In this document: positions 47,498 to 55,686 of the stretch, piece after piece
Layout: the number at the start of each line of letters is the position of its first letter
Numbering within the stretch: the first letter of the stretch is position 1
DNA from: Azoarcus sp. DD4
GTDB lineage: Bacteria > Pseudomonadota > Gammaproteobacteria > Burkholderiales > Rhodocyclaceae
Reading direction: 5' to 3'
DNA: 64,000 nt
NCBI RefSeq assembly: GCF_006496635.1
Contig: NZ_CP022958.1
Location: 3,782,001 to 3,846,000 of the forward strand
The notes under the pieces: model-generated
The model's database searches: none
Told to the model about the DNA's origin: nothing
The model's input: the letters and a program-made list of their open reading frames with translations, nothing else
Position numbers and translations under genes: made by a program

Positions 47498-48486
47498 GTC
47501 GCCTGCGCATCGCCGTTCTCGGGGCCGGCGCCTGGGGCACGGCACTGGCCCAGGCTTTCGCCGACAGTCACGGCGTGGTGCTGTGGGGTCGGGACGCCGA
47601 CCACATCGAGGCCACCCGCGCCACCGGCGAGAACGCCCGCTATCTCCCCGGGATTCGCCTGCATGACGCCCTCGAACTCACGTCCGACATCCACCAGGCT
47701 GCGGCTGGCGCCGATCTCCATCTGGTCGTGACGCCCCTGGCCGGTCTGCGCGACACCGTCCGCAGCCTGCGCCATCTTCAGCCCGGCACCCCGTTGATCT
47801 GGGCCTGCAAAGGGTTGGAAGCCCAGTCTGGCCGCCTGCCACACGAAATCGTCGGGGAAGAGCTCGGCAGCAGCGCCCCCTGCGGCGTACTGACAGGGCC
47901 GAGCTTTGCCGCCGAAGTCGCACGGGGCCTACCTGCAGCGATCACCCTTGCCGCCGCGGACGCCGACTTCGCCCGGCATTGGGTGCATGCCCTTCATCAA
48001 CCGCGCCTGCGCCTTTACGCCAACACCGATCTGGTCGGCTGCGAGATCGGCGGTGCAATCAAGAACGTGATGGCCATTGCTGCCGGCGTGTCGGACGGCA
48101 TGGGTTTCGGCCTTAATGCGCGTGCAGCGCTCATCACCCGCGGCCTCGCCGAGATCGCCCGCCTTGCCCAGGCAATGGGCGGCCAGCCAGAAACACTGAT
48201 GGGGCTGGCCGGCATGGGCGACCTGATCCTCACCTGCACCGGCGACCTCTCCCGCAACCGCCGCGTCGGCCTCGCGCTCGCCTCGGGCAAACGCCTGGCC
48301 GACATCCTGCGTGAACTCGGCCACGTCGCCGAAGGCGTCTCCACCGCGCGGGAGGTCGTGCGCCTGGCCGGCCGCCACCAGGTGGAAATGCCGATCTGCG
48401 AAGCGGTCAACGCGCTCCTCCACGACGATCTCGCGGCACGCGACGTAGTCGAACGCCTGCTGGCGCGCGACCCCAAGGACGAATGA
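47494..48486 (+). CDS. gpsA: Glycerol-3-phosphate dehydrogenase [NAD(P)+]
   Basis: A 330-residue soluble dehydrogenase making glycerol 3-phosphate for phospholipids. The nucleotide loop is AVLGAGAWGTALAQ; the catalytic Lys is in GGAIKNVMAIAAGV; TRGLAEIARLAQAMGG and LAGMGDLILTCTGDLSRNR complete the site. TTG 47494 is the only start that keeps the whole N-terminal fold; it overlaps the SH3 gene stop, with purine-rich GAGGTGTGGGG before it. Length agrees with the family. Confidence 0.95.
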   Translation: MSRLRIAVLGAGAWGTALAQAFADSHGVVLWGRDADHIEATRATGENARYLPGIRLHDALELTSDIHQAAAGADLHLVVTPLAGLRDTVRSLRHLQPGTPLIWACKGLEAQSGRLPHEIVGEELGSSAPCGVLTGPSFAAEVARGLPAAITLAAADADFARHWVHALHQPRLRLYANTDLVGCEIGGAIKNVMAIAAGVSDGMGFGLNARAALITRGLAEIARLAQAMGGQPETLMGLAGMGDLILTCTGDLSRNRRVGLALASGKRLADILRELGHVAEGVSTAREVVRLAGRHQVEMPICEAVNALLHDDLAARDVVERLLARDPKDE

Positions 48487-48498
48487 TCGGCGCGTCCC

Positions 48499-48993
48499 TC
48501 AGACCTCTATAGGCAGGTTCTGGGGGCCGCTACCGGCCCCGGCGAAACCGTGTTGCCGCCAGGCCTCGAACACCACCACGGCAACCGCATTCGACAGGTT
48601 CATGCTGCGATTGCTCGCCACCATCGGAATACGCAGGCGCTGATCCTCCGGCATGGTATCGCGCAGCGCAGGCGGCAGCCCCCGGCTCTCGGGACCGAAC
48701 AGCAGCGCATCCCCCGGACGGAAAGCAACGTCGTCATGACGGCGCCGGGCGTGAGTCGTAAGCGCAAAGATACGCCGCTCGCCCAGAAACGCCTGGCACG
48801 CCTGCCAGTCGCGATGCACCGTGACCCGGGCAAGGTCGTGGTAATCCAGCCCGGCTCGCGCCAGCGCCTTGTCGGTCAGCACGAAACCGAGCGGCTCCAC
48901 GAGATGCAGATGCGAGCCGGTATTGGCGGCCAGACGGATGATGTTGCCGGTGTTAGGCGGGATTTCGGGTTCGAACAGGACAATGTGGAACAT
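48499..48993 (-). CDS. trmL: tRNA (cytidine/uridine-2'-O-)-methyltransferase TrmL
   Basis: A 164-residue SPOUT methyltransferase that methylates the wobble base of tRNA-Leu. Marks are FEPEIPPNTGNIIRLAANTG, LLFGPESRGLP and IPMVASNRSMNLSNAVAV, which build the knotted SAM site. It converges on gpsA, 12 bases apart; in E. coli trmL (yibK) is also close to gpsA. Confidence 0.95.
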   Translation of the reverse strand: MFHIVLFEPEIPPNTGNIIRLAANTGSHLHLVEPLGFVLTDKALARAGLDYHDLARVTVHRDWQACQAFLGERRIFALTTHARRRHDDVAFRPGDALLFGPESRGLPPALRDTMPEDQRLRIPMVASNRSMNLSNAVAVVVFEAWRQHGFAGAGSGPQNLPIEV

Positions 48994-49043
48994 GGCAGGC
49001 AGCGGCGTTTACCGCCCGAATGGCGGCGAGCGCGCACTTTAGC

Positions 49044-49757
49044 TCAGGCCGGTGCCGGCGTGCGGGCGACCAGCAGGTTCTCGACGCGAACGGCGCCCTG
49101 CCGCTTCAGCACACGCGCCAACTCGTTCAGGCTCGCCCCGGTCGTCATCACATCATCCACCACCAGCACCCGCAAGCCATCGAAACGCGCCTCGCTGGCG
49201 AAAGCACCGCGCAGATTGCGCAAACGCTCGGCGCGCGTCAAACCAGCCTGCGCTGGCGTGTTACGCAGGCGCTTCACCCCGGCGAGATCGAGCCCGACAC
49301 CCAGCTCGCGGGCAAGCGGGCGGGCGATTTCCACCGCTTGGTTGAAGCCGCGCTCGGCCAGTCGAACCACGTGCAAGGGCATGGGCAGGACCAGATCCAC
49401 GTCTCGCGGAAGGCCACGCTGGCTCATCGCCGCCGAGAAATAGTTCGCCAGCGCCAAGCGGTGGCGGTATTTCAATGCCTGCACCATCGCATCGACCGGA
49501 AAGGCAAACTCGAACACTGCCCGGGTAGCGTCGAAGGCCGGAGGGTGGCGCTGACACTGGCCGCAGACACCGCCGCCGGATGCCGGTAGCGCACACACCG
49601 GGCACACCGCTGCGGGCTGCACCGGCAATTGCGCTTCGCATGCCGGGCAGATTGCGCTGCCGCCCGACGGCGCGCCGCACAGGAAGCAATCCTGCGGGAC
49701 CAGCACATCGATCACGAAATCCAGCGCCCGGCGCAGGGTCTTAAGGGTATTTGACAA
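49044..49757 (-). CDS. comF: ComF-family phosphoribosyltransferase-like protein
   Basis: About 237 residues. Four CxxC pairs (CFLC, CPAC, CPVC, CGQC) form a zinc-ribbon at the N-terminus; the C-terminal domain has the PRPP loop VLVVDDVMTTGASLNELARV. ComF helps single-stranded DNA uptake in competent bacteria; the reaction is unknown. The start is unsure: TTG 49757 gives normal length, ATG 49817 would overlap the divergent bioB start codon, and GTG 49715 is also possible. Confidence 0.85.
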   Translation of the reverse strand: MSNTLKTLRRALDFVIDVLVPQDCFLCGAPSGGSAICPACEAQLPVQPAAVCPVCALPASGGGVCGQCQRHPPAFDATRAVFEFAFPVDAMVQALKYRHRLALANYFSAAMSQRGLPRDVDLVLPMPLHVVRLAERGFNQAVEIARPLARELGVGLDLAGVKRLRNTPAQAGLTRAERLRNLRGAFASEARFDGLRVLVVDDVMTTGASLNELARVLKRQGAVRVENLLVARTPAPA

Positions 49758-49815
49758 GTTTTCCAGCGATGAATGAACATGTCGGACTACCGCATTACAG
49801 CCCGGAATCCGTTTC

Positions 49816-50808
49816 ATGACAACGACCTTGACCACCCCCGCCACCGCAACCGCCCGCACCAGCCCGGAAGCAGCCCGCAAAAAATGGACGGTCGCCGAGG
49901 TGCAAGGCCTGTTCGACCTGCCTTTCTTCGACCTGCTTTTCCAAGCGCAGCAGGTGCACCGCGCCAATTTCGACGCCAACGAAGTCCAGCGTTCCACCCT
50001 GCTGTCGATCAAGACCGGCGGCTGCTCCGAGGATTGCGGCTACTGCTCGCAATCGGCCCGCTACGACACCGGTCTCGAACGCGAACGCCTGCTGCCGCTT
50101 GAGGAAGTGCTCGACCACGCGCGCGCGGCCAAGGCCAAGGGGTCCTCGCGTTTCTGCATGGGTGCAGCCTGGCGCGGCCCCAAGGACAAGGACATGGAGC
50201 CGGTGCTGGAGATGGTGCGCGAGGTCAAGAAGCTCGGCCTCGAAACTTGTGTCACCCTGGGCATGCTCAAGGACGGCCAGGCCGAGCAATTGGCTGATGC
50301 CGGACTCGACTACTACAACCACAACATCGACACAGCGCCGGAGTTCTACGGCCAGGTGATCACCACCCACACCCAGCAGGATCGTCTCGACACGCTGGAC
50401 AAGGTGCGCGATGCCGGCATCAACGTCTGCTGTGGCGGCATCATCGGCATGGGTGAAAGCCAGACCAGCCGCGCCGGCCTGATCGCCCAGCTGGCCAACA
50501 TGCAGCCGGCGCCGGAGTCGGTGCCGATCAACAACCTGGTCGCCATCCCGGGCACGCCGCTGGCCGACGGCACCAAGCTGGACCCGCTCGACTTCATCCG
50601 CACCATCGCAGCCGCCCGCATCACCATGCCGGCCAGCTACGTGCGCCTGTCGGCCGGCCGTCAGCAGATGAGCGACGAGATGCAGGCCCTGTGCTTCATG
50701 GCCGGCGCAAACTCCATCTTCTACGGCGAACGTCTGCTCACCACCGACAACCCGGAATCCGACCGCGACGACGTGCTGTTCGCCCGACTCGGCCTGCGGT
50801 CGGTGTGA
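49816..50808 (+). CDS. bioB: Biotin synthase
   Basis: A 330-residue radical SAM enzyme that inserts sulfur into dethiobiotin. The radical cluster Cys70, Cys74 and Cys77 are in GGCSEDCGYCSQS; further marks are FCMGAAWRGPKDKDM, YYNHNIDTAPEFY (iron-sulfur/substrate Asn) and GGIIGMGES. GGAAT lies before the ATG. It overlaps bioC by four bases (GTGA). bioA, bioD and bioF are not in the window. Confidence 0.97.
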   Translation: MTTTLTTPATATARTSPEAARKKWTVAEVQGLFDLPFFDLLFQAQQVHRANFDANEVQRSTLLSIKTGGCSEDCGYCSQSARYDTGLERERLLPLEEVLDHARAAKAKGSSRFCMGAAWRGPKDKDMEPVLEMVREVKKLGLETCVTLGMLKDGQAEQLADAGLDYYNHNIDTAPEFYGQVITTHTQQDRLDTLDKVRDAGINVCCGGIIGMGESQTSRAGLIAQLANMQPAPESVPINNLVAIPGTPLADGTKLDPLDFIRTIAAARITMPASYVRLSAGRQQMSDEMQALCFMAGANSIFYGERLLTTDNPESDRDDVLFARLGLRSV

Positions 50809-51734
50809 CGCTGCACGTGGCAGCCACCAGCGAATCCGCCTCCGACTTCCATCTCGATCGCCGCCTGCTGCGCCGCCGCTGCGCCGCTGCGGCGGCAACG
50901 TGCGACGGCGCCGACGTCCTCGCACGCGAGATTGCACGCCGGATGGACGAACGCCTCGATTACATCCGCCACGCGCCGACGCGCATCGTCGACCTCGGCT
51001 GCGGCACCGGCGCCGACCTGCCGCGCCTGGCCGAACGCTACCCCGACGCCGAACTGATCGGCATCGACTTCGCCGAACCCATGGTCGCGCGCGCCCGCGG
51101 ACGCACCGGCAAGCCTGTCGGACTGCTGCGCAAGCTCATCGGCGGCGGCCGCCGCTTGCCGGTGATCGCCGCCGATGCCACCGCCTTGCCGCTCGCACGC
51201 GGCAGCGTGTCGATGCTGTGGTCCAATCTGATGCTGCCCGGCCTCGACGACCCGCTGCCCGCCCTCACCGAAGCCCACCGCGTCCTCGAAGTGGGCGGCA
51301 TGCTGATGTTCTCCACCTTGGGGCCGGATACGCTCAAGGAGCTGCGCGCGGCTCTGTCCGGCCGCAGCGGTGAGCGGGTGCACCGCTTCATCGACATGCA
51401 CGACATCGGCGACGCCCTGGTGAAGGCCGGGTTCTCCGATCCGGTCATGGACATGGAGATGCTCACCCTCTCCTACACGGGGCTGGACGAACTCTTCGCC
51501 GACCTTCGCGCCAGTGGCAGCAACAACGCCAGCACGGCCCGCCCACGTGGTCTCTCCGGCCGGCACGGATGGGCGGCGGCACGCGCCTCCTATGAACGAC
51601 TGCGCAGCGACGGCCGTCTGCCGGCAAGCTTCGAGGTCATCCAGGGCCATGCCTGGAAAGCTGCGCCCAGGACCACCGAGGATGGCCGCAGCATCGTCCG
51701 CTTCCAGCCCCGGCCGCAACATACGCCTGGCTGA
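50805..51734 (+). CDS. bioC: Malonyl-ACP O-methyltransferase BioC
   Basis: A 309-residue class I SAM methyltransferase. The SAM loop is IVDLGCGTGADLPRLAERYP near residue 62, followed by GIDFAEPMVARAR and the post-motif LMLPGLDDPLPALTEAHRVL. Overlap with bioB and the characteristic FSTLGPDTLKELR segment support BioC, which starts pimeloyl synthesis by masking malonyl-ACP. GTG 50805 is the start. The nucleotidase gene follows after 8 bases. Confidence 0.9.
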   Translation: MTLHVAATSESASDFHLDRRLLRRRCAAAAATCDGADVLAREIARRMDERLDYIRHAPTRIVDLGCGTGADLPRLAERYPDAELIGIDFAEPMVARARGRTGKPVGLLRKLIGGGRRLPVIAADATALPLARGSVSMLWSNLMLPGLDDPLPALTEAHRVLEVGGMLMFSTLGPDTLKELRAALSGRSGERVHRFIDMHDIGDALVKAGFSDPVMDMEMLTLSYTGLDELFADLRASGSNNASTARPRGLSGRHGWAAARASYERLRSDGRLPASFEVIQGHAWKAAPRTTEDGRSIVRFQPRPQHTPG

Positions 51735-51742
51735 GCACGCTC

Positions 51743-52390
51743 ATGACTGCACCAAGCACCTGGCTGTTCGATCTCGACAACACGCTGCACAACGCCAGTC
51801 CGCACATCTTTCCGCATATCAACCGCAGCATGACGGACTATCTGGCGCAGCATCTCGCGCTTACGCCCGACGAGGCCAACGCGCTGCGCACGCGCTACTG
51901 GCAACGCTATGGCGCGACCCTGCTCGGGCTGATGCGGCACCACGACACCGATCCGCATCATTTCCTGCGCGAAACCCACCGCTTCGAACGCCTGCACGAG
52001 ATGGTGGTGTTCGACCATGCGCTGAGCGGTCTGCTCAGGCGGTTGCCGGGGCGGAAAATCGTTTTTTCCAACGCCCCGCGTGCGTACGCCGAAGCCGTAC
52101 TGGAGCTGATGGGCATTCGCCGGCATTTCGACGCTGTCGCGGGCATTGAGCAGCTGCGCCTTCAACCCAAGCCGGGGATTTCGGCCTACCGCACCCTGAT
52201 CGACCTCTATCGGCTCAACCCCCGACGCTGCGTGATGGTCGAGGACACTGCAGAGAATCTGCGTACCGCCCGCCGCCTGGGCATGCGCACCGTGTGGGTG
52301 AATCGCGGCCTGAAGAAGCCGGCATACGTGGACGTGAAGATCGCCAGCATCCTCGACCTGCGCCGCGCGGCAGGCCCCTTGCTACGCTAG
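51743..52390 (+). CDS. Pyrimidine 5'-nucleotidase-type HAD hydrolase
   Basis: A 215-residue HAD phosphatase of the SDT1-like group. Asp10 and Asp12 in FDLDNTLHNASPHIFPHIN are the nucleophile and acid; KIVFSNAPRAYAEAVLELMG is motif II, the Lys in LQPKPGISAYRTL motif III and MVEDTAENLRTARRLGM motif IV. Family members dephosphorylate UMP/CMP. It appears co-transcribed with bioB-bioC, a frequent betaproteobacterial arrangement, without a clear metabolic reason. Its stop overlaps that of the GNAT gene on the other strand. Confidence 0.88.
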   Translation: MTAPSTWLFDLDNTLHNASPHIFPHINRSMTDYLAQHLALTPDEANALRTRYWQRYGATLLGLMRHHDTDPHHFLRETHRFERLHEMVVFDHALSGLLRRLPGRKIVFSNAPRAYAEAVLELMGIRRHFDAVAGIEQLRLQPKPGISAYRTLIDLYRLNPRRCVMVEDTAENLRTARRLGMRTVWVNRGLKKPAYVDVKIASILDLRRAAGPLLR

Positions 52391-52960
52391 ATCAGCGTTC
52401 GACACGCAGGCGGCGAGCGGCGAGTCGACCGCGGCGAGGTCGAACGCCATGAAGATCGCACCCTTGCCGTAAGCTGCCGGCAGGACGGCACCGTCCGCAG
52501 GCGCCAGCGGCACAAACCCCTTGCGACGCCAGTAGGCCTGCGCGTCGGCAAGCGCCACCAGCGTCAGGCGCGTCAGCCCCTCCGCCTGCGCCCAGGCGAC
52601 AACCCGCTCGAACAGACGAGCAGCCACGCCGCCGCCACGCCCTTGAGGCAGGACGGCAAGGTCATGAAGGAAACCAACCCGCTCACCGGCCGGGACTGCG
52701 TCGAGTGCGACATGCAGCGGCGGCGGAGTCGCCACCCAGCCGTGGGCGAACACGTAGCCCAGCACGCCATCGCCCGCCTCTGCCAGCCAGCTGGCGCCTG
52801 CTGCGAGCGACAACTTGGCACCGAGTACCGCGGCCGACTCCTGGTACGCGTCACCATAGGCGGACCGCTGCACCGCGAGCACCCCCGGCAGGTCGTCGGT
52901 CGCAATCGGCCGTATGCGGCACGGTGTACCGCCAGGTGCGGCGGAAAGCGACCGGATCAA
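52382..52960 (-). CDS. GNAT-family N-acetyltransferase
   Basis: A 192-residue acetyltransferase. IRPIATDDLPGVLAVQ opens the fold; the acetyl-CoA loop is FLHDLAVLPQGRGGGVAARL, with the Q/R-x2-G-x-G/A pattern, and VALADAQAYWRRKGFVPL follows. The acceptor is unknown. The only close start is TTG 52960, which overlaps the hemB stop; translation is then coupled to hemB. The 3' end overlaps the convergent nucleotidase gene by 9 bases. Confidence 0.82.
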   Translation of the reverse strand: MIRSLSAAPGGTPCRIRPIATDDLPGVLAVQRSAYGDAYQESAAVLGAKLSLAAGASWLAEAGDGVLGYVFAHGWVATPPPLHVALDAVPAGERVGFLHDLAVLPQGRGGGVAARLFERVVAWAQAEGLTRLTLVALADAQAYWRRKGFVPLAPADGAVLPAAYGKGAIFMAFDLAAVDSPLAACVSNADLA

Positions 52961-53961
52961 CGCGCAGACTTCAGCCAGCGCGCTGCATCGAGCGCATAGT
53001 AGGTCAGGATGCCGTCCGCACCGGCACGCTTGAAGGCCAGCAGCGCCTCCAACGCGCACGCCTCTTCGACCAGCCAGCCGTTGTTCACGGCCGCCTTGAT
53101 CATCGCGTACTCGCCACTGACCTGATAGACATAGGTCGGTACCTGCAACTCGTGCTTCACCCGCCTCACGATGTCGAGGTAGGGCATGCCCGGCTTCACC
53201 ATGAACATGTCCGCGCCTTCCTCGATGTCGAGTTCGACCTCGCGGATGGCTTCGTCGGAATTGGCGGGATCCATCTGGTAGGCGTACTTGTTGCCCTTGC
53301 CGAGATTGGCGGCCGAACCGACCGCGCTGCGGAAAGGGCCGTAGAAGCTGCTGGCATACTTGGCGCTGTAGGCGAGAATGCGGGTGTTGATGAAGCCCGC
53401 CTCCTCCAGCGCAGTGCGGATGGTGCCGATGCGGCCGTCCATCATGTCGCTCGGAGAAACGATGTCGGCACCGGCGGCCGCATGCGAAAGCGATTGCTTG
53501 ACCAGCGCCTCGACGGTCTCGTCGTTGAGGATGTAGCCGGTGTCGTCGATCAGGCCGTCCTGTCCATGCGTGGTGTAGGGATCGAGCGCGACATCGGTGA
53601 TGACGCCCAACTCAGGAAAGCGCGCCTTCAGGGCGCGGATCGCACGCTGGATGATGCCGTCCTCGCGCCACGCGATCGCCCCGTCGGCGGTCTTGGCATC
53701 GGCATCCGGTACCCCGAAGAGATCCAGTGCCGGCACGCCCAACTCAAGCGCCTGCTCAGCCACCCGCAATAGTTCCTCGATGGAAAGGCGCTCGACCCCC
53801 GGCATCGAAGCCACCGGTTCGCGCCCCTCCCGTTCGTGTACGAACACCGGGTAGATCAGGTCATTGGTCGTCAACACGTTCTCGCGCATCAGCCGGCGCG
53901 AGAACTCGTCGCGGCGCATTCTGCGCATGCGGACATTGGGAAAAGGTCCAGTGGGTCGCAT
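52957..53961 (-). CDS. hemB: Delta-aminolevulinic acid dehydratase
   Basis: A 334-residue porphobilinogen synthase, the second committed heme step. The Schiff-base lysines are about Lys201 (YSAKYASSFYGPF) and Lys256 (MVKPGMPYLD). The metal loop reads DVALDPYTTHGQDG, with Asp where zinc enzymes have three Cys, so it belongs to the magnesium-type, zinc-independent class as in Pseudomonas. ATG 53961 follows GGAAGG. A 239-base gene-free stretch with a putative small RNA separates it from engB. Confidence 0.96.
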   Translation of the reverse strand: MRPTGPFPNVRMRRMRRDEFSRRLMRENVLTTNDLIYPVFVHEREGREPVASMPGVERLSIEELLRVAEQALELGVPALDLFGVPDADAKTADGAIAWREDGIIQRAIRALKARFPELGVITDVALDPYTTHGQDGLIDDTGYILNDETVEALVKQSLSHAAAGADIVSPSDMMDGRIGTIRTALEEAGFINTRILAYSAKYASSFYGPFRSAVGSAANLGKGNKYAYQMDPANSDEAIREVELDIEEGADMFMVKPGMPYLDIVRRVKHELQVPTYVYQVSGEYAMIKAAVNNGWLVEEACALEALLAFKRAGADGILTYYALDAARWLKSAR

Positions 53962-54055
53962 AAGCCTTCCAGAATCGATCAGACGTTGAACGACGGTCCT
54001 CGCCCGCCCTGCATTGCACCCACCGGTGCGACACATCCGGTAACGAAGCCCGCGG

Positions 54056-54084
54056 GGAACTTCCAAAAACACCAGCCCCTCTTA
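54056..54084 (+). promoter_or_regulatory. RpoE-type promoter before the putative small RNA
   Basis: GGAACTT (54056-54062), 17 bases beginning CCAAAAA, then TCTTA (54080-54084). The RpoE/AlgU consensus is GGAACTT, 16-17 bases, TCTGA or TCTAA. The -35 box matches fully and the A-rich tract after it is typical. The start of transcription would be near 54090. Confidence 0.65.
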
Positions 54085-54089
54085 GTAGG

Positions 54090-54195
54090 CAGATGGTGCT
54101 GAGCCGTCTCCCGCTTCACCTCCCTGAGCGGGTGCCTTGACCCCCTGTCAAGGCATTTTCACCCCCGGCTTTATCCCCTTTGGCCGGGGGTTTTT
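54090..54195 (+). ncRNA. Putative RpoE-dependent small RNA between hemB and engB
   Basis: No protein gene lies on this strand here, yet there is an RpoE-type promoter, a hairpin at 54110-54132 with stem CCCGCT/AGCGGG and loop UCACCUCCCUG, and two successive intrinsic terminators. The loop contains CACCUCC, complementary to a Shine-Dalgarno sequence, as in several mRNA-binding small RNAs. Predicted sizes are about 70 bases (first terminator) or 105 (second). It points toward the 3' end of engB, the place and direction of Spot 42 in E. coli and ErsA in Pseudomonas; similarity in sequence is not claimed. Confidence 0.6.
54133..54159 (+). terminator. First of two tandem terminators
   Basis: TGCCTTGAC (54133-54141) pairs perfectly with GTCAAGGCA (54147-54155), loop CCCCT, followed by TTTT. 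It acts on the plus strand only; the minus-strand side has no T-run. Confidence 0.85.
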
Positions 54196-54200
54196 ATTTT
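54161..54200 (+). terminator. Second of two tandem terminators
   Basis: ACCCCCGGC (54161-54169) pairs with GCCGGGGGT (54183-54191), then TTTTATTTT. Strong on the plus strand; read on the minus strand, as engB would be, the stem is followed by GAAAATG, so it does not serve engB well. Confidence 0.88.
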
Positions 54201-54838
54201 CAAGTCGCGGACGACTCCCGCGTCTGGGCTGCGTCAGCGCCGGTTGCCCCAAGCCAGCCTGCGACCACCCGCTCGACTTCCTCCACACCCTGTTTCTTCA
54301 GGCTGGAGAACAGCTGTACGCTCACCTGATCGCCATAGCGGCTGCTCAGTTCCTTGCGCACGGCCAGCAGCGTGGCATTTGCCGGACCGCGGGTGAGCTT
54401 GTCGGACTTGGTCAGCAGCACGTGGATGGGCTTTCCGGACGGCGCGAACCAGTCGATCATCTGACGGTCAAGCTCGGTCAGCGGATGGCGCGTGTCCATG
54501 ATCAGCACCAGGCCGATCAGGCTTTCGCGCTGCTTCAGGTAGCTCTCGATCAACCCCGCCCACTGACGGCGGATCTTCTCCGGCACGGCGGCGTAGCCAT
54601 AGCCGGGCAGATCGACCAGCAGCGCACCGCAGTTCAGGCGGAAGAAGTTGAGCAGTTGCGTGCGGCCGGGCGTCTTGGACACATAGGCAAGCCGGACGTG
54701 GCCCGCCAGTGTATTGATCGCGCTCGATTTTCCGGCATTGGATCGCCCGGCAAAAGCGATTTCCGCCCCATTGGGCGGCGGCAAGCCGGAGGGCTTGGCG
54801 ATGGAAATCTCGAATTGTGCGTTGCGGAAAAGCGGCAT
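54200..54838 (-). CDS. engB: Ribosome biogenesis GTPase EngB (YihA/YsxC)
   Basis: A 212-residue GTPase needed for 50S assembly. G1 is GRSNAGKSS at 31-39, G2 the SKTPGRTQLLNFF region, G3 DLPGYGYA, G4 LLTKSDKL and G5 FSSLKKQG. ATG 54838 starts the family N-terminus (LFRNAQFEISIAK); an in-frame ATG farther up is unlikely. It is divergent from the cytochrome c4 gene, a pairing shared with Pseudomonas. Its stop touches the second plus-strand terminator. Confidence 0.95.
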   Translation of the reverse strand: MPLFRNAQFEISIAKPSGLPPPNGAEIAFAGRSNAGKSSAINTLAGHVRLAYVSKTPGRTQLLNFFRLNCGALLVDLPGYGYAAVPEKIRRQWAGLIESYLKQRESLIGLVLIMDTRHPLTELDRQMIDWFAPSGKPIHVLLTKSDKLTRGPANATLLAVRKELSSRYGDQVSVQLFSSLKKQGVEEVERVVAGWLGATGADAAQTRESSAT

Positions 54839-54959
54839 GAAGAAAGGCGGGAGAGGCCCATATGGGCGGGGAAAAACCCTGATCGCGTCGCGCAAATCCT
54901 GGTTAGTGTTATAGAATAGCGCGTTTTGAGACTTTCATTCACGGCTTTCCGAGGAAATC

Positions 54960-55586
54960 ATGATCAAGCGTTCCCTGCTGCTTTCGCTGCTGCTGGTCGC
55001 AGGCAGCCTCCAGGCCCAGGTTCAGACTCCGGACCTCGCCAAGGCGAAACAGACCGCCGAAACGATTTGTGCTGGCTGTCACATGGCCGACGGCAACAGC
55101 CAGCTTCCCGCAAATCCGAAACTCGCAGGGCAACATCCCGATTACCTCTACAAGCAGCTGCACGACTTCAAGGGCTGGAACGGCAACAAGCCGGCTCGCG
55201 ACAATGCCGTGATGGGCGCCATGGTCGCCAGTCTGGAAGAAGCCGACATGAAGGCGCTGGCCCAGCACTTCGGCTCGCAGACCCAGCAGTCGGAGCCGGC
55301 CAAGAACCTCGCCACCATCGACCTTGGCCAGAAGATCTGGCGCGCCGGCATCCCCGCCAAGGGCGTTCCCGCATGTGCCGCCTGTCACGGCCCCGCCGGC
55401 GCCGGCCTGCCCGCCCAGTACCCCCGCCTGTCGGGCCAGTTCGCCGAATACACCGAAGCTCAGCTGAAGGGCTTCCGCGACGGCGTGCGTGCCAACGACC
55501 CGAACCGCATGATGCGCATGATCGCCATCAAGATGACCGATCCGGAAATCAAGGCGGTGGCCGACTACGCAGCCGGCCTGCGCTGA
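54960..55586 (+). CDS. Diheme cytochrome c4
   Basis: A 208-residue periplasmic cytochrome. The signal peptide is about 1-19 (KRSLLLSLLLVAGSLQA). Two heme sites, CAGCH at 37-41 and CAACH near 139-143, each have a distal Met region (for example RDNAVMGAMV and RMMRMIAIKM). It passes electrons to terminal oxidases such as the cbb3 type. TAGAAT at about 54912 may be its -10. A terminator follows at 55612. Confidence 0.93.
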   Translation: MIKRSLLLSLLLVAGSLQAQVQTPDLAKAKQTAETICAGCHMADGNSQLPANPKLAGQHPDYLYKQLHDFKGWNGNKPARDNAVMGAMVASLEEADMKALAQHFGSQTQQSEPAKNLATIDLGQKIWRAGIPAKGVPACAACHGPAGAGLPAQYPRLSGQFAEYTEAQLKGFRDGVRANDPNRMMRMIAIKMTDPEIKAVADYAAGLR

Positions 55587-55611
55587 GCAAACGACGGATC
55601 GTCATGTATCG

Positions 55612-55636
55612 AGGGGTGGCCTGACCACCCCTTTTT
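55612..55636 (+). terminator. Terminator after the cytochrome c4 gene
   Basis: AGGGGTGG (55612-55619) pairs perfectly with CCACCCCT (55625-55632), loop CCTGA, and runs into TTTTT. Confidence 0.92.
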
Positions 55637-55686
55637 CATTTCCGCACCTTGGTTGCGCACCACGACGGCCTGCACAGCGCCTTGCC

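Noticed and set aside
49044..50012. comF extended to 322 residues
   Set aside because: The extra N-terminus would run antisense through the start of bioB and is unlike the family, which begins just before the first CxxC.
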